From assembly GCA_964035795.1 (NCBI GenBank), contig OZ038320.1:10537726-10601725 (forward strand): DNA of 64,000 nucleotides. Direction: 5' to 3'. A program made the translations under genes and the position numbers. The number at the start of each line of letters is the position of its first letter. Positions within the stretch are counted from its first letter, which is position 1. The notes under the pieces were generated by a model. It made no database searches, was not told the DNA's origin, and worked only from the letters and a program-made list of their open reading frames with translations. Shown piece after piece: positions 1-31,309 of this stretch. Source of the stretch: Pterobdella sp. o SKG-2022 (Eukaryota; Annelida; Clitellata; Hirudinida; Piscicolidae).

Positions 1-791
1 ATTATCTTTAACCCGGAACTTATTAGCCTATTAAGGCTGATTTAAACGACTTTGAAGATTTTGTTTTCAAGACTTCTCATTTTAAAGCACCAAGAGTATT
101 CATCCACTTTATCTGTTTGATATACAACTGCTAGATTTCCATTCAAATCGACCAAACGATGAGATCGATTGAGAAGTTGAATTCTCAATTCAAAAACTCA
201 AGATATAATCTCAAGAACTTTTAAAAACTTAATTAAAATTCACGATTTTTATCTTTAATATCTATCTGAATATTCGCTAAGATTTTTCGAACCATTTTCA
301 TTGTTATAAAGTGATATGTAGATTGCAACTAGTGTCACAGGAACGACGATACTGACACCATGGTATTACGTGATCTTAATGAGGGTACACTGTTTTGACG
401 ATGTATCAAAAAACACTATATGAGATTTATTGATAATAAAGTGTTAAAAATGGCCTATTTTAAAATTTTCAACACGTTATTTTCAGAAGTATCACTTTTA
501 CACAAATATTTTTTACTTTTTAATATAAATTTGGCACACATCAAGACCCAATGCATCTTTCATGAAACAGTGAAAAATTGAAAACTTTTCTGTTTCATCT
601 CATGTTTTATATATTTCAAAAAACACCAAAATTGAAAAACAAAATTTTTTTTCATGCCAAATTGCTTAGTACCTCGCATGAAATATTTATCAAGCTATCA
701 TAACACAACCTATATATATTGTGATAGAAAAATAATTAAATAAACGTCACTATAACACAATTACCATGTTATAATTATTGTAATACAACAG

Positions 792-19122
<18,331 letters not shown>

Positions 19123-22100
19123 AGTTTATAGTTAAAAAAAAATGTTCGCTAACCAATTGAAATAAATTTTGAAATTTTAAAAACTGACTAGTTTTAATAC
19201 ATATAAACTATACTAAATTTTTCTTGAATTATAATCTAAAATTTTTTGATCAATTCTATAAACTTTTTTCCAGCTATCAGATATTTAGGCACCAGTTCGA
19301 CTTTTGATCTCATCGATAGATATCTTTTCAAATGATTTTGTATGCATATTGTACATTTAAAGATCCCATTTTTATAATTTTTCACAACGATTTTAGCAAG
19401 ACTTATAACAAAATATAACACTTTTTGAAGTTTTAAGTTTATTATTTTTTGTGTTAATTGTTATTAAATAGTGATTTCTTGAATTTGCTCTTATTTTCAG
19501 TTAACTTGTAATCGTTGATATTAATTTTCATTGCAAGTAAATTTTCCATAATGAACAACTTTTTTGTCGAATAACTTTAACACATTTAAACCATTATATT
19601 TTTTGAAGCTCTAATTTTTGTATAATTGATAACGTACTTTTTAAATTCAGATAGCACACACTGCACTGCTATGCAACAATACCTTTGTAAATTATACTGT
19701 CTATCACTTTGTTGTTCCATATTATTAAGAACCAGAAAAATTTGCGAAGTTTTAAGCTGAAAGTAGTTAAGTTATTGCTCATTTTGAATGTTCTGTTATA
19801 GGTGCTTTTGGTGATTTGTTGTTAAGCCTTAATTTTCAACTTTGAATGACTTCTTGACTGTCACCTTGTGTTCTCAATGTAAAACTTCATAAGCAGCTAC
19901 TAGCAGGCTTTTACTGTAATTCAACTTTTGTCGGCACGCTCGCAAAGATTCAAACTTCACTGTCATTTTTGTTGATCATTTGAACTTTTTGAAGCAATAC
20001 TGAAATTTCAAAAATCTCTAAATTAATAGAATGTTATCCTTATTGTCTAAAAGGTTGAAAATCTTAAATTACATTTCTGTGTCAAGTAATTTTCATTTTT
20101 GAATCTTACACAACAAAAAATTTTTAATACTTTACATTGAAATTTTCATTTGATGATTATTTTCACCAACAATAAGGCTAATCAATAGTGTGAGAACTAC
20201 GCAAGAGCATAAACTGTAGCATCCACAGGCATAAAACACACTAATTGAATAGTTTCATTGTATTATGGCTAGCAAGAAAAACGCTAGTTTCGAAAGGCAT
20301 TGTAGATTTATTGTTTACCTATTTTAATTTCGGATTGCTTCAAGTTTTTAGTTACTGTTTGGACTCACTTGCTTTATAATTTAAAATCGAAATTTAGGAA
20401 TTTTGAATTGATTAAGTTTGTTACTTATGTTGACTCAAACTCATTTTAATTCAGTTTTCATTTTTATGACACATTTTTTTGAAAATTTGTAAAAATTGAT
20501 ACATATAAATCATGTATTTTATACATATGAATCAAAAAACTTTAATGCAAAAATAAACTAAATTTTCTGTCTTTCGTTCTTTAACTTTTGTTTATATCTG
20601 TCTGGACGTCTGCAAATATATTTCAATGAATTTAAAAATTAACTAAAAACATAATATTTATTTTTTTCTTATTACATTTGATTACAATATAAAAATTAAT
20701 CTATGTAGCAGTATGAATAAAGATATAAAAAATGAAATTTTTAAACCAAAATAAAATTCAAAAAATACTGAAAACTCATCACCGTTTAATGTCTTTTTCA
20801 ATGCTTCACGTTCACGCCCCTTACAGTTTAAAGTTCAGATTTGAGTCTTCAAGGTAATTTTTTACTGAGACATTTCTTCTACCTATTTTCTTACCTTCCA
20901 CCTCAACACACATACAAGCATTTGTTAGGTTTTAAGCCTCTATTCTCATTACACACCCATACCATCTCAGTCCATTTCTGTGCAATACACCAGTAATGGC
21001 TGGAACTATCCATTAATTCTTCAAATAATTTGCCCTTTTTGAAGCTCACATTAGAGATCAGCAGAGAAAACTATGGTTATATCTTCTTTCTTATGAGGCT
21101 AGGTTTCAGTAACATATTCCATAACATTCATGATGCACACAAAATTCATATTGAATGAAATGGAAAAAAAATGTTGACCATTTGATAACCTTTATGTGGG
21201 GTTTCAATTGCACAATTGATTGGTTCTACAGGGCGCTACTCCATGTGGACTACTTATTGAATGAAATGACTTAACTGGTAATATACCCTAAAGCTTTAAC
21301 CAGACACAGGGCAGTCTTATTGATGAAGTATGAAGCTTTTTGTTGTAGGTGTGATATTATCAAATACATACTTGAAAAAATAATCAAAATATTAATCTGT
21401 GACTAATATGATATAACTAAACACAATGGTTTGAAGGTTTATTGATGCTTTTGAAGTAATAATTACTTATTAAATCAAAAAGCTTATGCATTTATACACC
21501 TACCATGATTTATAGTTTTAACATAATTGAAAATTTTACAATTATAATGAAAAACTTTAAATTCTATAAATAAAACAACATACATTCGTAAATATTATAA
21601 ATGTTACTAAAAGAATATACCACAATAAATTATAAATTTTCTAAAATTACCTGGGCCTTAAAGCATATTGGGTGAGAGAAAGCATTTTTGAAATCTCTTC
21701 TTTTGAGGGTCCCTCATCATTGTTCTGTAACCACTGGCCATTAATCATTGAGCTTTTCTCCTCCTTAATAATTCATATTTCCAAACGAATATTTAAAAGA
21801 GTAAAAAAAAGGGTAGAATTAGAAAAAAAAAATTTCTGTTTAATAAAAATTCATTCATCCCTAGTATACCAAAGTAATATTGATTATAAAATCATGTGAA
21901 TGTGAGATATCATACTTTTTCAAGTTCCTTGGATCTAATAATTGGCTGTAAAAAAATCAAAAAGTATTATATCATTTGCTTCTATTAAAAATAGAAATGT
22001 TTAAAAAATATGAACCTTGGAGCACTCATATGGGAATGGTTGTTTAGGGTGGTAACATAAAATCATGCTTTTGTCTGGAGACACAGCTATTCGGTATGAT

Positions 22101-22676
22101 CTGAGAAATTAAAAATAAGGTCTTATTTACAAAATCTATAATGAATTAAAGCTTAAATCAACACCAACTTACTTAAATCTTGTTTGAAACAAGTTCTTTC
22201 CACAACCTGATGATCATTTAACAAAGTATTGCATTAAAAAACTAAATATTAAATTTTGCAAAAAAAAATACAAACTTTTAGCAAAAATAAAATTTGGAAA
22301 TTTGTTAAAATTAAGAGAAATTAACCTTCAAAGGCAGTAAAAAAATTTTTAACCAAAGCCATGTTTATTTAAAAGTTAATTTTCGTTTTTACAACTATAT
22401 CTAGTGAATTTAAAATTTAATTTAGATTTTGAAACTAGTTTTTTACATGATATAGTAATCAAAATAATTTTTAAAATTATTCAAAAAAATTTCGTTGACT
22501 AAATTTCATCAAGTGAATGATTTATTTCTAAAAATTTTGCTGATTTTTCATTAATATTTGAAAAACATAGAAGATAACTGAACTAATAACATCGATTTAG
22601 TTTTACAACACCTGGTTGCCGAAGAAAACAACAGGTTATCGAGACAGTGCATTGTTTTTTCAATACATTTATAAAG
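19123..22676. other. Intergenic region between Robo and INTU
   Basis: AT-rich, with a candidate polyadenylation signal AATAAA at 19161 just after the Robo stop. Apart from the RT remnant at 20770-21010 I see no coding exon, RNA gene or structured repeat. The INTU promoter should lie in its last part, but no convincing core element is recognisable. Confidence 0.6.
20770..21010 (-). mobile_element. RTE-type retrotransposon 3' remnant
   Basis: The minus strand encodes pieces such as HRNGLRWYGCVMR, followed by a Val-Glu-Gly-Lys-Lys-rich stretch. This resembles the conserved C-terminal region of RTE/BovB-type reverse transcriptases (the L-R-W-x-G-H-V-x-R motif). Stops are frequent and nothing recognisable precedes it. 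Confidence 0.55.
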
Positions 22677-25600
22677 ATGGGTCCTAAAAAGCTTACATTA
22701 CTGGATATGGCAAAAGTTTGCACACGTTTAATAATGAAAAATATTTTCAAAATTGAAATTTATTTAAATAAAGAGTTAGTTTAATTTTGGTGTAGTGATT
22801 CTATAGAGAATATTGTGCCAATTTTTACTACCTACTTTTATATTTGAGCAGGCTAAAAAAGAAAAAGAACAATTAGAAAAAACTCAAATTTCTAAACCTT
22901 CTATTTTTGAGTTTTCAGACGAGAAAAACAACTTCTATAAAAAAGTTCAATCTAAAACAGCTTTGAACGAGAACAAAACGAACGAAACAAAAAAGCCAAT
23001 GTCTTCCAATCAAGAACAAAATGTAGATCCACAAAAAACAAAACCAGAACAAAACCTAGATAATTTTCAAAAAGATGCTACAAAAGATAAATCCTTGGGT
23101 CAGAAAAATCCGAATGAAAAACTCAATGAAAACCAAACAAGTGAGAAGAAAGAAAGTAATCCTGATGTAGAAATAAGGCAAAAGCCGAAAGAGAGTGAAA
23201 GTAAGAATGAAAAACTTAAAATAGATGAGCCAAAAGCAGAAGACAAAAAAAAGAGTGGGTTTTTTTCTTTTTTCAAAGGAGATGACAACGATGAAAAAAT
23301 AAAAGAAGAAAAAGAAGAAAAGGAGGCAGAGGAAAAAGAAAGAAAAGAAAGAGAAGAGAAAAAAGGAGAAGAAGACAAAAAAAAATCTGAAAAAAAAGGC
23401 GGCTTTTTTTCTGGAATTTTTGGTAATGATGATGAAAAACCAACGAAAAAAAAAGAAAACGAAAAAGATAAAATAGACATAGAAGAAAATAAAAAAGAGC
23501 CTGAGAAGAAAAATAGTTTTTTTTCTGGAATATTTGGAGATGATGAAAAAACGAAAAAGGAAAAAGAAACTGAGAAGGTAAAAAAAGATAGTAAAGGTTT
23601 TTTCTCAAACATATTTGGCAAAGATGACGATGAAAAAAAAGAAAATAATGAACTTTTAGAACACGAAGAAACTTCAGAAATTGATAAAAATGAACAAGAA
23701 AATGATGAAGATGAGGTGACAGAAGAAATCAAAGAAATAAAAAAACCCGCCACTAAAAGAAAAGTCAGACAAAAACTTGCTGAAAACAAGGATTTGCCGG
23801 ATTTGTTTGTTGGGGGAGAAGGGAGGTTGATGTTGTTCTTGGATAAACCTCACAATCGAACCTTGGTTCTCAGCCCGCATCTTGATTCTCGTTATGGCCA
23901 TGTGTTACGAAACAGTGAACGTATTCTAGGTAATATAATTATTCCTAAATAAATAATAGATTTTGATAAAGTATAATAATTTGGATTATACATTTTTAAA
24001 TACACAAACACGTGTATTTGACAAAAGTTTTGTTGAAAGCTTCGGTTATGAAAAATTTTTTTTTGTACAATTAGAAACTTGACTTAATTAAAAATATGAT
24101 TAGATTTGAGTTTTTAAAATTTTTAATATAAAAAGTTTCATTAGTGTTGATTGACTAAACTAGTCTATAACAAAAGCGATTTGAATAAAACACTTTTATT
24201 AACTGAATAATAACACGAAGCTTTTCGTAAGTTGAACTCCCATTGTCAAGTATACAAACTTGATAATGGGAGTTCAACTTACGAAAAACTTCGTATTATT
24301 ATTCAGTTCCAAGTGTTTGAATAAAATCGTCATTGAGTGTATTTTTTAATAAAAATCTCCAAATTAAAATGTTGAATAATAATGAAACACGATAAAATTG
24401 AGAATGGGATATCAACTTAAAACTTTTCTAGGTTAAGTAATTATTATAAATAAACAAAAAATGAAAAATATTTTTAAACTTCCTATAAAGCACTCATACA
24501 ATCGGCACTAACTTCAACATTGCAGGCATCACTCCAGGAAAGTTTAAAGGAGGAGATGTAGAGGCTGACTTCATGGAGAAAAACAGAGCTAGGGGTATAT
24601 ATGTGCAGTCACTGATTCCCAAGGGACCTGCGCTATATCATGGCGTTTCTATTGGTTGGTTGAAGTTTGGAGATTTAATTGAGTTTTAATGCTATGAATG
24701 CTATTGAATGGAAAAATTGAGCTTCAACATACATGAATCCTGTTTTGAATCATTTGAAAACATCTGAATAAATTTATTTTAGAAGAGTTTTGGCCGTCTA
24801 TAGTTTAACTTCAAAGTTTAACAATTATTCAAATATATAGTTTTATTATACATCAATTTTGTTTTTATGTATAACAGGAGATTATATTGTAGCCATAGAA
24901 GATGAGAAAGTTAACAGTAATAATTACAATGAAGTCGTTAAAAAAGTTGAAAACAATTTCAAGGTTTCTATTTATTTCTCCATCCTTTCATAATAAACAG
25001 CAAATAATAAAGACATTAGAATTATTACAAAAGCCCATTAAAAACCTATTCAACTTTATTAAAAGGTCAAGCTAACTCTGCAAAAAGTTTTGTTGCAGTT
25101 CGACTCTAGTTTGAACCGTAAAAGGTCTTTGAAGCCCACTATAGATTCAGTCGATGACAATTTCCATGCAGCTATCGTTACTAAAATTACAGGTTTATGC
25201 AACTTATTCATCAAACTAAAGTTTTTACTTGATTTTATATCATGATTATCAAGAAGTTTGAATTTTAATTGAAAAAAATATATATCAAATAATGATTTGG
25301 TATTGTCTAAAAATAATGTTTGACAAGCGTGTTTTAAACATGATATTCAACACAGGGCAGAGCTTAACGTTAGATTCTCCATGCTTGCCTCACGGAATGC
25401 TGTACCTTCGCACGAACATATCCTCCGATGAAATGCATGAACACGATGCTAAGGTTAGTTATATGAAGCAATAAGCATCAACTAGAATATTAAATAGACT
25501 TCTATGTACATTTTTAGTTCGTGTAAAATTAAATGGTTAATATTAATTAAAAGAATATATATTCTAAATAGCAACGTAAATCATTTTGAATAAGTATAAT

Positions 25601-28600
25601 TTTTCAAATTCCAAATTTCCTTCTAGGAGGATGTTGTGTATGAATACATGAGGGGTAGTAGTGAGAAGGAGGTTGGCAATGCCAGGGGACTCTTCATCAC
25701 CATACAATCCCTTCTCAAGTTCACCTCCAAACACGATGTCACTCTGTGGGTTTCATTTTTTTTAAAATTTTAGCTTTTTTATCAAAAGTAAATTTTAGAA
25801 TTTTTTAGGTATTACTTTCATTATAAGAATGAATTTATTGCTATTTTTTTATTCGGTTATTTATTTCGTTGCAGATCAACTATTCTCTTGAAGAATGTCA
25901 AAGTGAACGTAGCTTACCATTCTGTTGAGAACCATCTTCTCGTTCTTTATCTCCCTGATATATGGTGCTTGTTTGTTATGATTTACGAAGGATTTGTGAA
26001 AATGATACAACCAATTAAGTTAATCGATCGCAAAAAATTATGAAACAACCACTATACCTTGACCTTAAAAGTTTTATATATTTGAAAACTATTAATTTTT
26101 TGAAAGTCTAATAATTGAAAACTTTGTGATGGATAGTTGCATGCCATCGCAAACAGTGGTCCTCCTCAAGAGTCTTGTGGAAGTTCTCAAACTGCAGTTT
26201 GGCTCTGTTGAAAAGTATGATTTAATATTATAAATAATACTTTTTTGTTCAAACGTGAAATAAATCCTACGTTCTGCAGGAGCTTCGAAAACACTGAAAA
26301 CTTCATGGAACTAAATAAGTAAGAGCAATTGTATTTAATGGTTTGTGTATTAATAACATAAGAATCTAAAGTATTTGGCTAACTTTTGAGTTAAATCGAT
26401 ACTTGTCAATTGTTTCACAGTGTGTCTATTGTAACATTAGTTTTTAACAAGTGTTCATGAGTATCACAATTAACATTCACTCTTTCACAAAGTTGTAATA
26501 AGTAGGCGTCATACGAATTCATTCTAGTTTTATAGAATAATGTATAAAATCTTTCTAGTTTGTGTGCTTGTCTTTTCCAAAAGTTGATTCTACCATGCCA
26601 GCAAGATTGGAACACAAAGATACACGAATTAACATTCAACCAACCTTTCTATCAATCTTTATTCTTTTGTATCAAAACCGTTATAGTTGATTCAGAAACT
26701 AAGGTTAGTTAAACATTTAAAAATTATTCAATAATCACGTATTAGATTCATCCTGATGAAAAACTAATAAAAATTGATGCAATTCAAAGACCTCAATAGA
26801 CGAATGCTTGTCAGACTTTGAAGCGGGAGATTTTGGAATAAGGGTTAGTTACTTTTTAGAGACATTCTAATGTACTTATAAGCAATATCAACAGTTTTCA
26901 AGGTCAATTGATGGGAAAAAATTAGTACATTTATTGAGCAAAAAACATTAGGGCTAATGTTTTATGATAAGGCTAAACTTAGCGAAAATTATAGCTATTT
27001 TTTGCTCAATAAATTTACCAATTTTTTCCCACAAATTGACGTTGAAAACTGTTGATAAGGGTTAGTTAATCATGTTTGATCAAGCATGTATTAAAACACT
27101 CAATGGTTTTTCATTCATAGTCAGAAACATATTACGGGTGCAGAAGAATATTTCATATTTGTGGGAGTGCCTTTTATTACAAAGTAATGAATACTTGTCA
27201 TCTTTCATCTCTTCAGATTATACAATAAATCAAAGCACATTTTTAAAAAAGCTATTTATAAAATTTTGCTTTTAAAACATTTTTCAATTTTTTTTATATA
27301 AAATTTCAAACTCAAGCGTCCCAAATGATTAACAGGACTATTTGATCAGCAATCATCTGCCAGACCACATGATTCTGCCTGTCAACACCCTCTTACACAT
27401 CTATAACTTTTTCAACTCTTCCAACATTCATCAGCTTTCACAAAAACATTTTTGGAGAGAAATTTATTTATCTCGAAACAATGATAAAAAGCAAATTTCC
27501 GGAAAATATAGACATTTTGTGTTGGCATTTTCATCGGTTATCTTACTCGTAGTTTTTAGGCTAATATGAAGCTAATATGATATCCATATTGAAACTTATA
27601 GTAATTCATTTATAAATGGGCTTATGAATTTTTCTTAAATTTCCAGCATAATAGCGTGATGGTAGCTGTGTTGGAAGCAAATGAAGAGTCGTCAAAAGCA
27701 ATTGGTTTACACCCTCCATATGACTTGCTTCTTCTCAACCAATTACAATTCTCTCTTTCTCAGCTGGTGTATTTTGGGATTTTAGAAAAATTGGAGCACA
27801 GGTTAGCCTATAATAATCAATTTAAATCAATTACGAGTATTATTGTAGTGGCATTAACTTCAGGAATTTCTAAACCATTGAGCTTTATGAACTACGAATG
27901 CAAAATAAATAAAGGCAATGTAATGTAAAGTTTCTATAGATTATCAACTAGTAGCCCTTCAATAATAACGTAATATTCATATGAATGGAACATTTTTGAA
28001 AATGATAATTTATGAAATACACATAACAAAATAGTTTTCATTTTTTTAAACCTCTGCATTAATTCAAAAAGTTTTACCAGTGGTGCCAAACCACTATTGG
28101 CTACATTGGACTGGTTCATGAAAAAAGAGAAAAATGCTTTGAAAAAGAATGTGATTGGGGTTGGTTCAAAAATCAAAAACTTTTTCAAAAACAAAAAAAA
28201 ACAAGTGAGTCAAGACAGCTCTGAACCATTGAACTTTACTGCTTCTCAAGAAAACGTTAGAGAATCAATGAGGAAATCAATCAGAAGGAGAATGTCAGGT
28301 AATCAGTTGTAAAAAAGTAGCAGTTATCATACTTAATTTCAAAAGTTTATTTTAAAATTATATTAAATGTAACTCTTATAAAAGATGAAGAAGGTATATC
28401 AAATCAAATATTTTTAGACAGTACTTTCTATTTGAAGAGCCATTTTGAAGAAGGTTCGCTAAGTGAAGCAGATTATGAAGAAATCTACCAAGAGCAAGTG
28501 GAGGATATTTTCAACCAACACAATGACAAACTGCATATCGGAAATTTCACATCGGAAAGCAATCTATCCAACCTCATAACACAACCGGTTATCAGAAGAT

Positions 28601-29734
28601 TCATGATTTTTGAGTTGAACTAAAAGTCATTCTATTTGTTAATTTTACATATTTTTTTAAGCTTAATTATTCAATTAAAATTTTTTAGAAAAAATATTTA
28701 CATGATAAATCCGATTTTGAGGGCTTTTACCAAAATCAAAGCTACACGCTTAGCCCATATCCCTTAATCAAGTACAACTTCAAAAATATATTTGTTCTAT
28801 TTAGAAATATTTTATAAATTTGATCAAATCAAATCTTGACCAGGTTGACCACAAACTGTAACAATACTCTTTTCAATTATGCCTTTATCGACCACCAAAA
28901 CCATCTTTGTATTGTCCCTAGTCTACAACAACTCATATCCACCACCTCCCTAAGTCATTATGAAGTTATAGAGAATTTTCAAAAGTATTCATGTTCCATC
29001 CATACTATTTTCTGTGACGCTCAAAAAAATTCTTCAAGGTTGTTGAAATTTTTGTGACTTCTATAAATTGTATTAAAGACTTTATTAATAATTACTCAGA
29101 GAGTTATTCGAATACGGAGTATTATTCAACTGTCGGGGAATTGATTTCAAAAACGATGAACAAAAATTGGCAAAATTACAATCCACCTATTGGATTATAG
29201 GGTATGACTAATGACCGTTATAAAGTTTCCGATACATTAAAGACAAATTTTTGCATAATGTTGATATATTCTTTAGAAGTAATACAAGTTATTGAAAAAG
29301 CAGACGTTTGGTTAAAATTGGAAGCGATTATGTTGAGTTTTTCGCCTGTTTCCATGATTCTGCTCAACAACACATGATCGACATGGCATTCAAGCTTATT
29401 CAAGGCTCATACGTTGTGTGAAAATATTTGAAACAATTCGAGCTTCCAACTTTTTTATTTTTTGATGTTTTTTTGTTATTGTCGAGAGTATTGAGTTTTA
29501 AAATCTGAGTCATTATTTAATGAATAAAAGTATTATATTTTTTATAATTATAAAATTAAATTTTTGAAATTAAAAAAAATTTTGGTTTATTTTATAATTA
29601 CAGAGACTAATATTCTGGTATCTTTGTCTTTCAGCTTGGAGATGATTCTAGTTGACAAAAAAAGTAATCTGTCACTACAACAGATTCTTCTTGATATGAG
29701 GAACTATTTGAAAAAAAGACAAAACTTCTTTTGA
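22677..29734 (+). CDS. INTU: Inturned, ciliary planar-polarity effector (CPLANE subunit)
   Basis: Complete 19-exon gene: 22677-22715, 22852-23929, 24526-24654, 24878-24963, 25066-25192, 25356-25453, 25627-25745, 25875-25964, 26137-26214, 26280-26318, 26559-26703, 26790-26843, 27336-27536, 27647-27801, 28081-28298, 28418-28613, 28844-29038, 29100-29201 and 29635-29734 (TGA). They sum to 3249 bases, exactly 1083 codons, with every phase matching; vertebrate INTU is about 940 residues. In the family, INTU joins Fuzzy and WDPCP in the CPLANE complex at the basal body, which recruits IFT-A components for ciliogenesis and Hedgehog signalling. Matches are spread over the whole protein: a PDZ domain, LSDFEAGDFG, FWREIY, EESSKAIG, LDWFM, NTLFNYAFID, GVLFNC and YWIIG. 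The start ATG was chosen because its 13-codon exon splices in frame to the next. An AATAAA lies at 29885. The N-terminal exon is atypical (separate entry). Confidence 0.88.
22852..23929 (+). CDS. INTU: INTU exon 2, Lys/Glu-rich N-terminal region with four GFFSxIFG-type repeats
   Basis: Encodes about residues 14-372. Most is charged, low-complexity Lys/Glu/Asn sequence, likely disordered or coiled coil. Embedded are four short aromatic repeats: GFFSFFKGDD (from residue 149), GFFSGIFGNDDEK (197), NSFFSGIFGDDEK (234) and KGFFSNIFGKDDDEK (261). They are separated by Lys/Glu linkers that shorten towards the PDZ domain. The end of the exon (LPDLFVGGEGRLMLFLD) leads into the PDZ domain. The 229-residue open frame on the opposite strand (23100-23789) is a shadow of this composition. 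Confidence 0.85.
24177..24329. mobile_element. Foldback/MITE-like element, family A
   Basis: Near-perfect inverted repeat in an INTU intron. The left arm CGAAGCTTTTCGTAAGTTGA and following GAGTT... pair with the right arm TCAACTTACGAAAAACTTCG, around a short AAGTATACAAACTT loop. The outer arms (CGATTTGAATAAAACACTT and its approximate complement) extend the palindrome to about 150 bp. No coding capacity. The same element occurs at 30601-30755. Confidence 0.85.
24526..25192 (+). CDS. INTU: INTU exons 3-5, PDZ domain core
   Basis: Exons 24526-24654, 24878-24963 and 25066-25192. The segment IYVQSLIPKGPALYHGVSIG joined to DYIVAIEDEKV is a standard PDZ beta-B to beta-D and helix-A region (G-P-A, then G-D-x-I-V-A-I). 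It is followed by a VKLTLQKV strand. Position and pattern agree with the single PDZ domain of INTU. The intron 23930-24525 contains a foldback element (24177-24329). Confidence 0.85.
25356..29734 (+). CDS. INTU: INTU exons 6-19, longin-like/CPLANE body
   Basis: The C-terminal two thirds. Exon 25627-25745 (RGLFITIQSLLKF) matches the vertebrate R-G-I-F-L-T-L segment. Exons 25875-25964 to 26280-26318 give VAYHSVENHLLVLYLP and LVEVLKLQFGSVEKSF, the longin-like module. Exon 26559-26703 is the least certain: it was found by phase and a weak match around the conserved FF-rich segment. Exon 28081-28298 includes a basic stretch (KNFFKNKKKQ). The last exons contain GVLFNC and YWIIG, corresponding to the conserved C terminus. 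The intron before 27336 carries a 170-bp TIR element. Confidence 0.8.
26887..27056. mobile_element. TIR element (MITE) with about 60-bp inverted repeats
   Basis: The left arm starts ATCAACAGTTTTCAAGGTCA and reaches TTTATTGAGCAAAAAA. The right arm is its close inverse (TTTTTTGCTCAATAAATTT to CGTTGAAAACTGTTGAT). The centre, GCTAATGTTTTATGATAAGG and following CTAAAC..., is the core of another repeat found at 32222, 33868, 35231 and 37174. It lies in the INTU intron 26844-27335. Confidence 0.8.
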
Positions 29735-31309
29735 TAAATTCGGAATGCTTGAGAACCCACATTCATAAATACCAACAAAACAAACTCCAATGCTGGAAAA
29801 AAATTGTTATATATTCACAAGCTTTTAATAGTAAAATTTAATCCGGAAGTTTCAAAATTGCGATGTAAAAAATAACAAAGTTTGAATAAAAAGCGTTGTG
29901 CTTTGGCAGTTGCTCTAACTGTAAAGGCGTTTCTAAGCTTTCTAATACCACTGATTTGGTTCTAATGTAACTTTATATAACAATTAAAATATAGATCATA
30001 ATGACATTAACTTCAGAAGTTACTAGGCCACATATGGTGCTAACGTTATCTCAGTTTGAAGCTTTCGATAACAAAACAAAAAGTGTACAATTAAACTCAA
30101 AACTGTGAATCATAAAAACACGAAAAAAAATGAATTTTTTAGTTTGATGAAGTTTTTCCATATATTTTATATCATCATCAGTTAATCAATTGGTGTTTTG
30201 ATGATTCACAAAACAAAAAGATAATGGCGTTGTAATTATGTACATAAAATTAAAAGCTAATTTAAATTTTTTTATTTTGATCTGCTAAACGAAAAATTAA
30301 AAAAAAGGTACAAAAAAATGAATATAATTTTGAAAAAAAACTAAAGTGATAAATAAAACTTTTGAAATATAAAAATGTTGAATGTTGCAAAACGATTGAA
30401 AAAATAACTAAGAGTGTTTTTAGAGGGATTGACTTTAGTTATCACCACAAATTCTCGCACTTGTGATTGTGAAAATAAGTTTCATCGATGCTACCACCAA
30501 AATTGAGTAAATATTCAACAAGAAAACAGTCATTATCATTGGAAAAACTTTATATAAAAACTCGTCATAGTAATGAGTGAATTAACCTATTATCAAAAAA
30601 CGTTTTTTTCAAACACTTTTATTAACTGATTAATAATACAAAGTTTTTCGTAAGTTGAACTCATATTATCAAGTAGCTTGTACACTTGATAATGTGAGTT
30701 CAACTTACGGAAAGCTTCCTATTATTATTCAGTTAATAAGTGTTTTATAAAATCGTTTTTTACGAGTGAATTTGTTGAATAAGGTATTATGAATGTGAAA
30801 AAACCTTCGAGAGATGAAGTTAGTTTCAAAAATAAGCGACAACAGCTAGTGTTCAGTAATTTTTATTTTTAACCAAACATTACAGAAATCTTCAACAAAT
30901 CATCATTCAGAAATTTTTCTGAGTTTATGATATTATAAGTTTTTGTAGTCTTCTGCGACAAGACTAGCATTAATAATCATGGATTTAAAAAGACTTATTT
31001 AAAATAATTTATTTTGGTTAATCTTTATAAGAAGCTTTATTTCAGAAAAGTTTTTTTTTCAATCAAAATCTTATTTCTATCAACACACTAAAACTACCAT
31101 ATTATACTAGTCTCTGACTACAACAGTGGGGTATATTGCTTAAAGGCACTAGTATGTATTTAGAACATCAGTACTATATTATTGTTGTTCAGAAAATAAA
31201 TATGCCCCAATTATTATTTTTCCATGAAATCTACAAAGTTATGGTCTCCATTTCCGGGAAGTTCTTAAATGTGCTAAAAATGCCCCCGAAGTATTATTAT
31301 TCTTATCCT
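29735..31309. other. Intergenic region after INTU
   Basis: AT-rich with no gene that I can recognise apart from the foldback element at 30601-30755. An AATAAA at 29885 could end the INTU transcript. The open frame that begins at 31136 only becomes recognisable (as endonuclease) from about 31320. Confidence 0.55.
30601..30755. mobile_element. Foldback/MITE-like element, family A, second copy
   Basis: Same inverted-repeat design and outer arms as 24177-24329 (AAACACTTTTATTAACTGA at the left, TCAGTTAATAAGTGTTT at the right). The core is CGTAAGTTGAACTC with its complement. The loop is slightly different (AAGTAGCTTGTACACTT). Confidence 0.85.

Noticed and set aside
23100..23901. Ser/Phe-rich frames of up to 229 residues on the minus strand
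   Set aside because: Antisense shadow of the Lys/Glu/Phe-rich INTU exon. The plus strand carries the phase-consistent exon joined to the PDZ domain.
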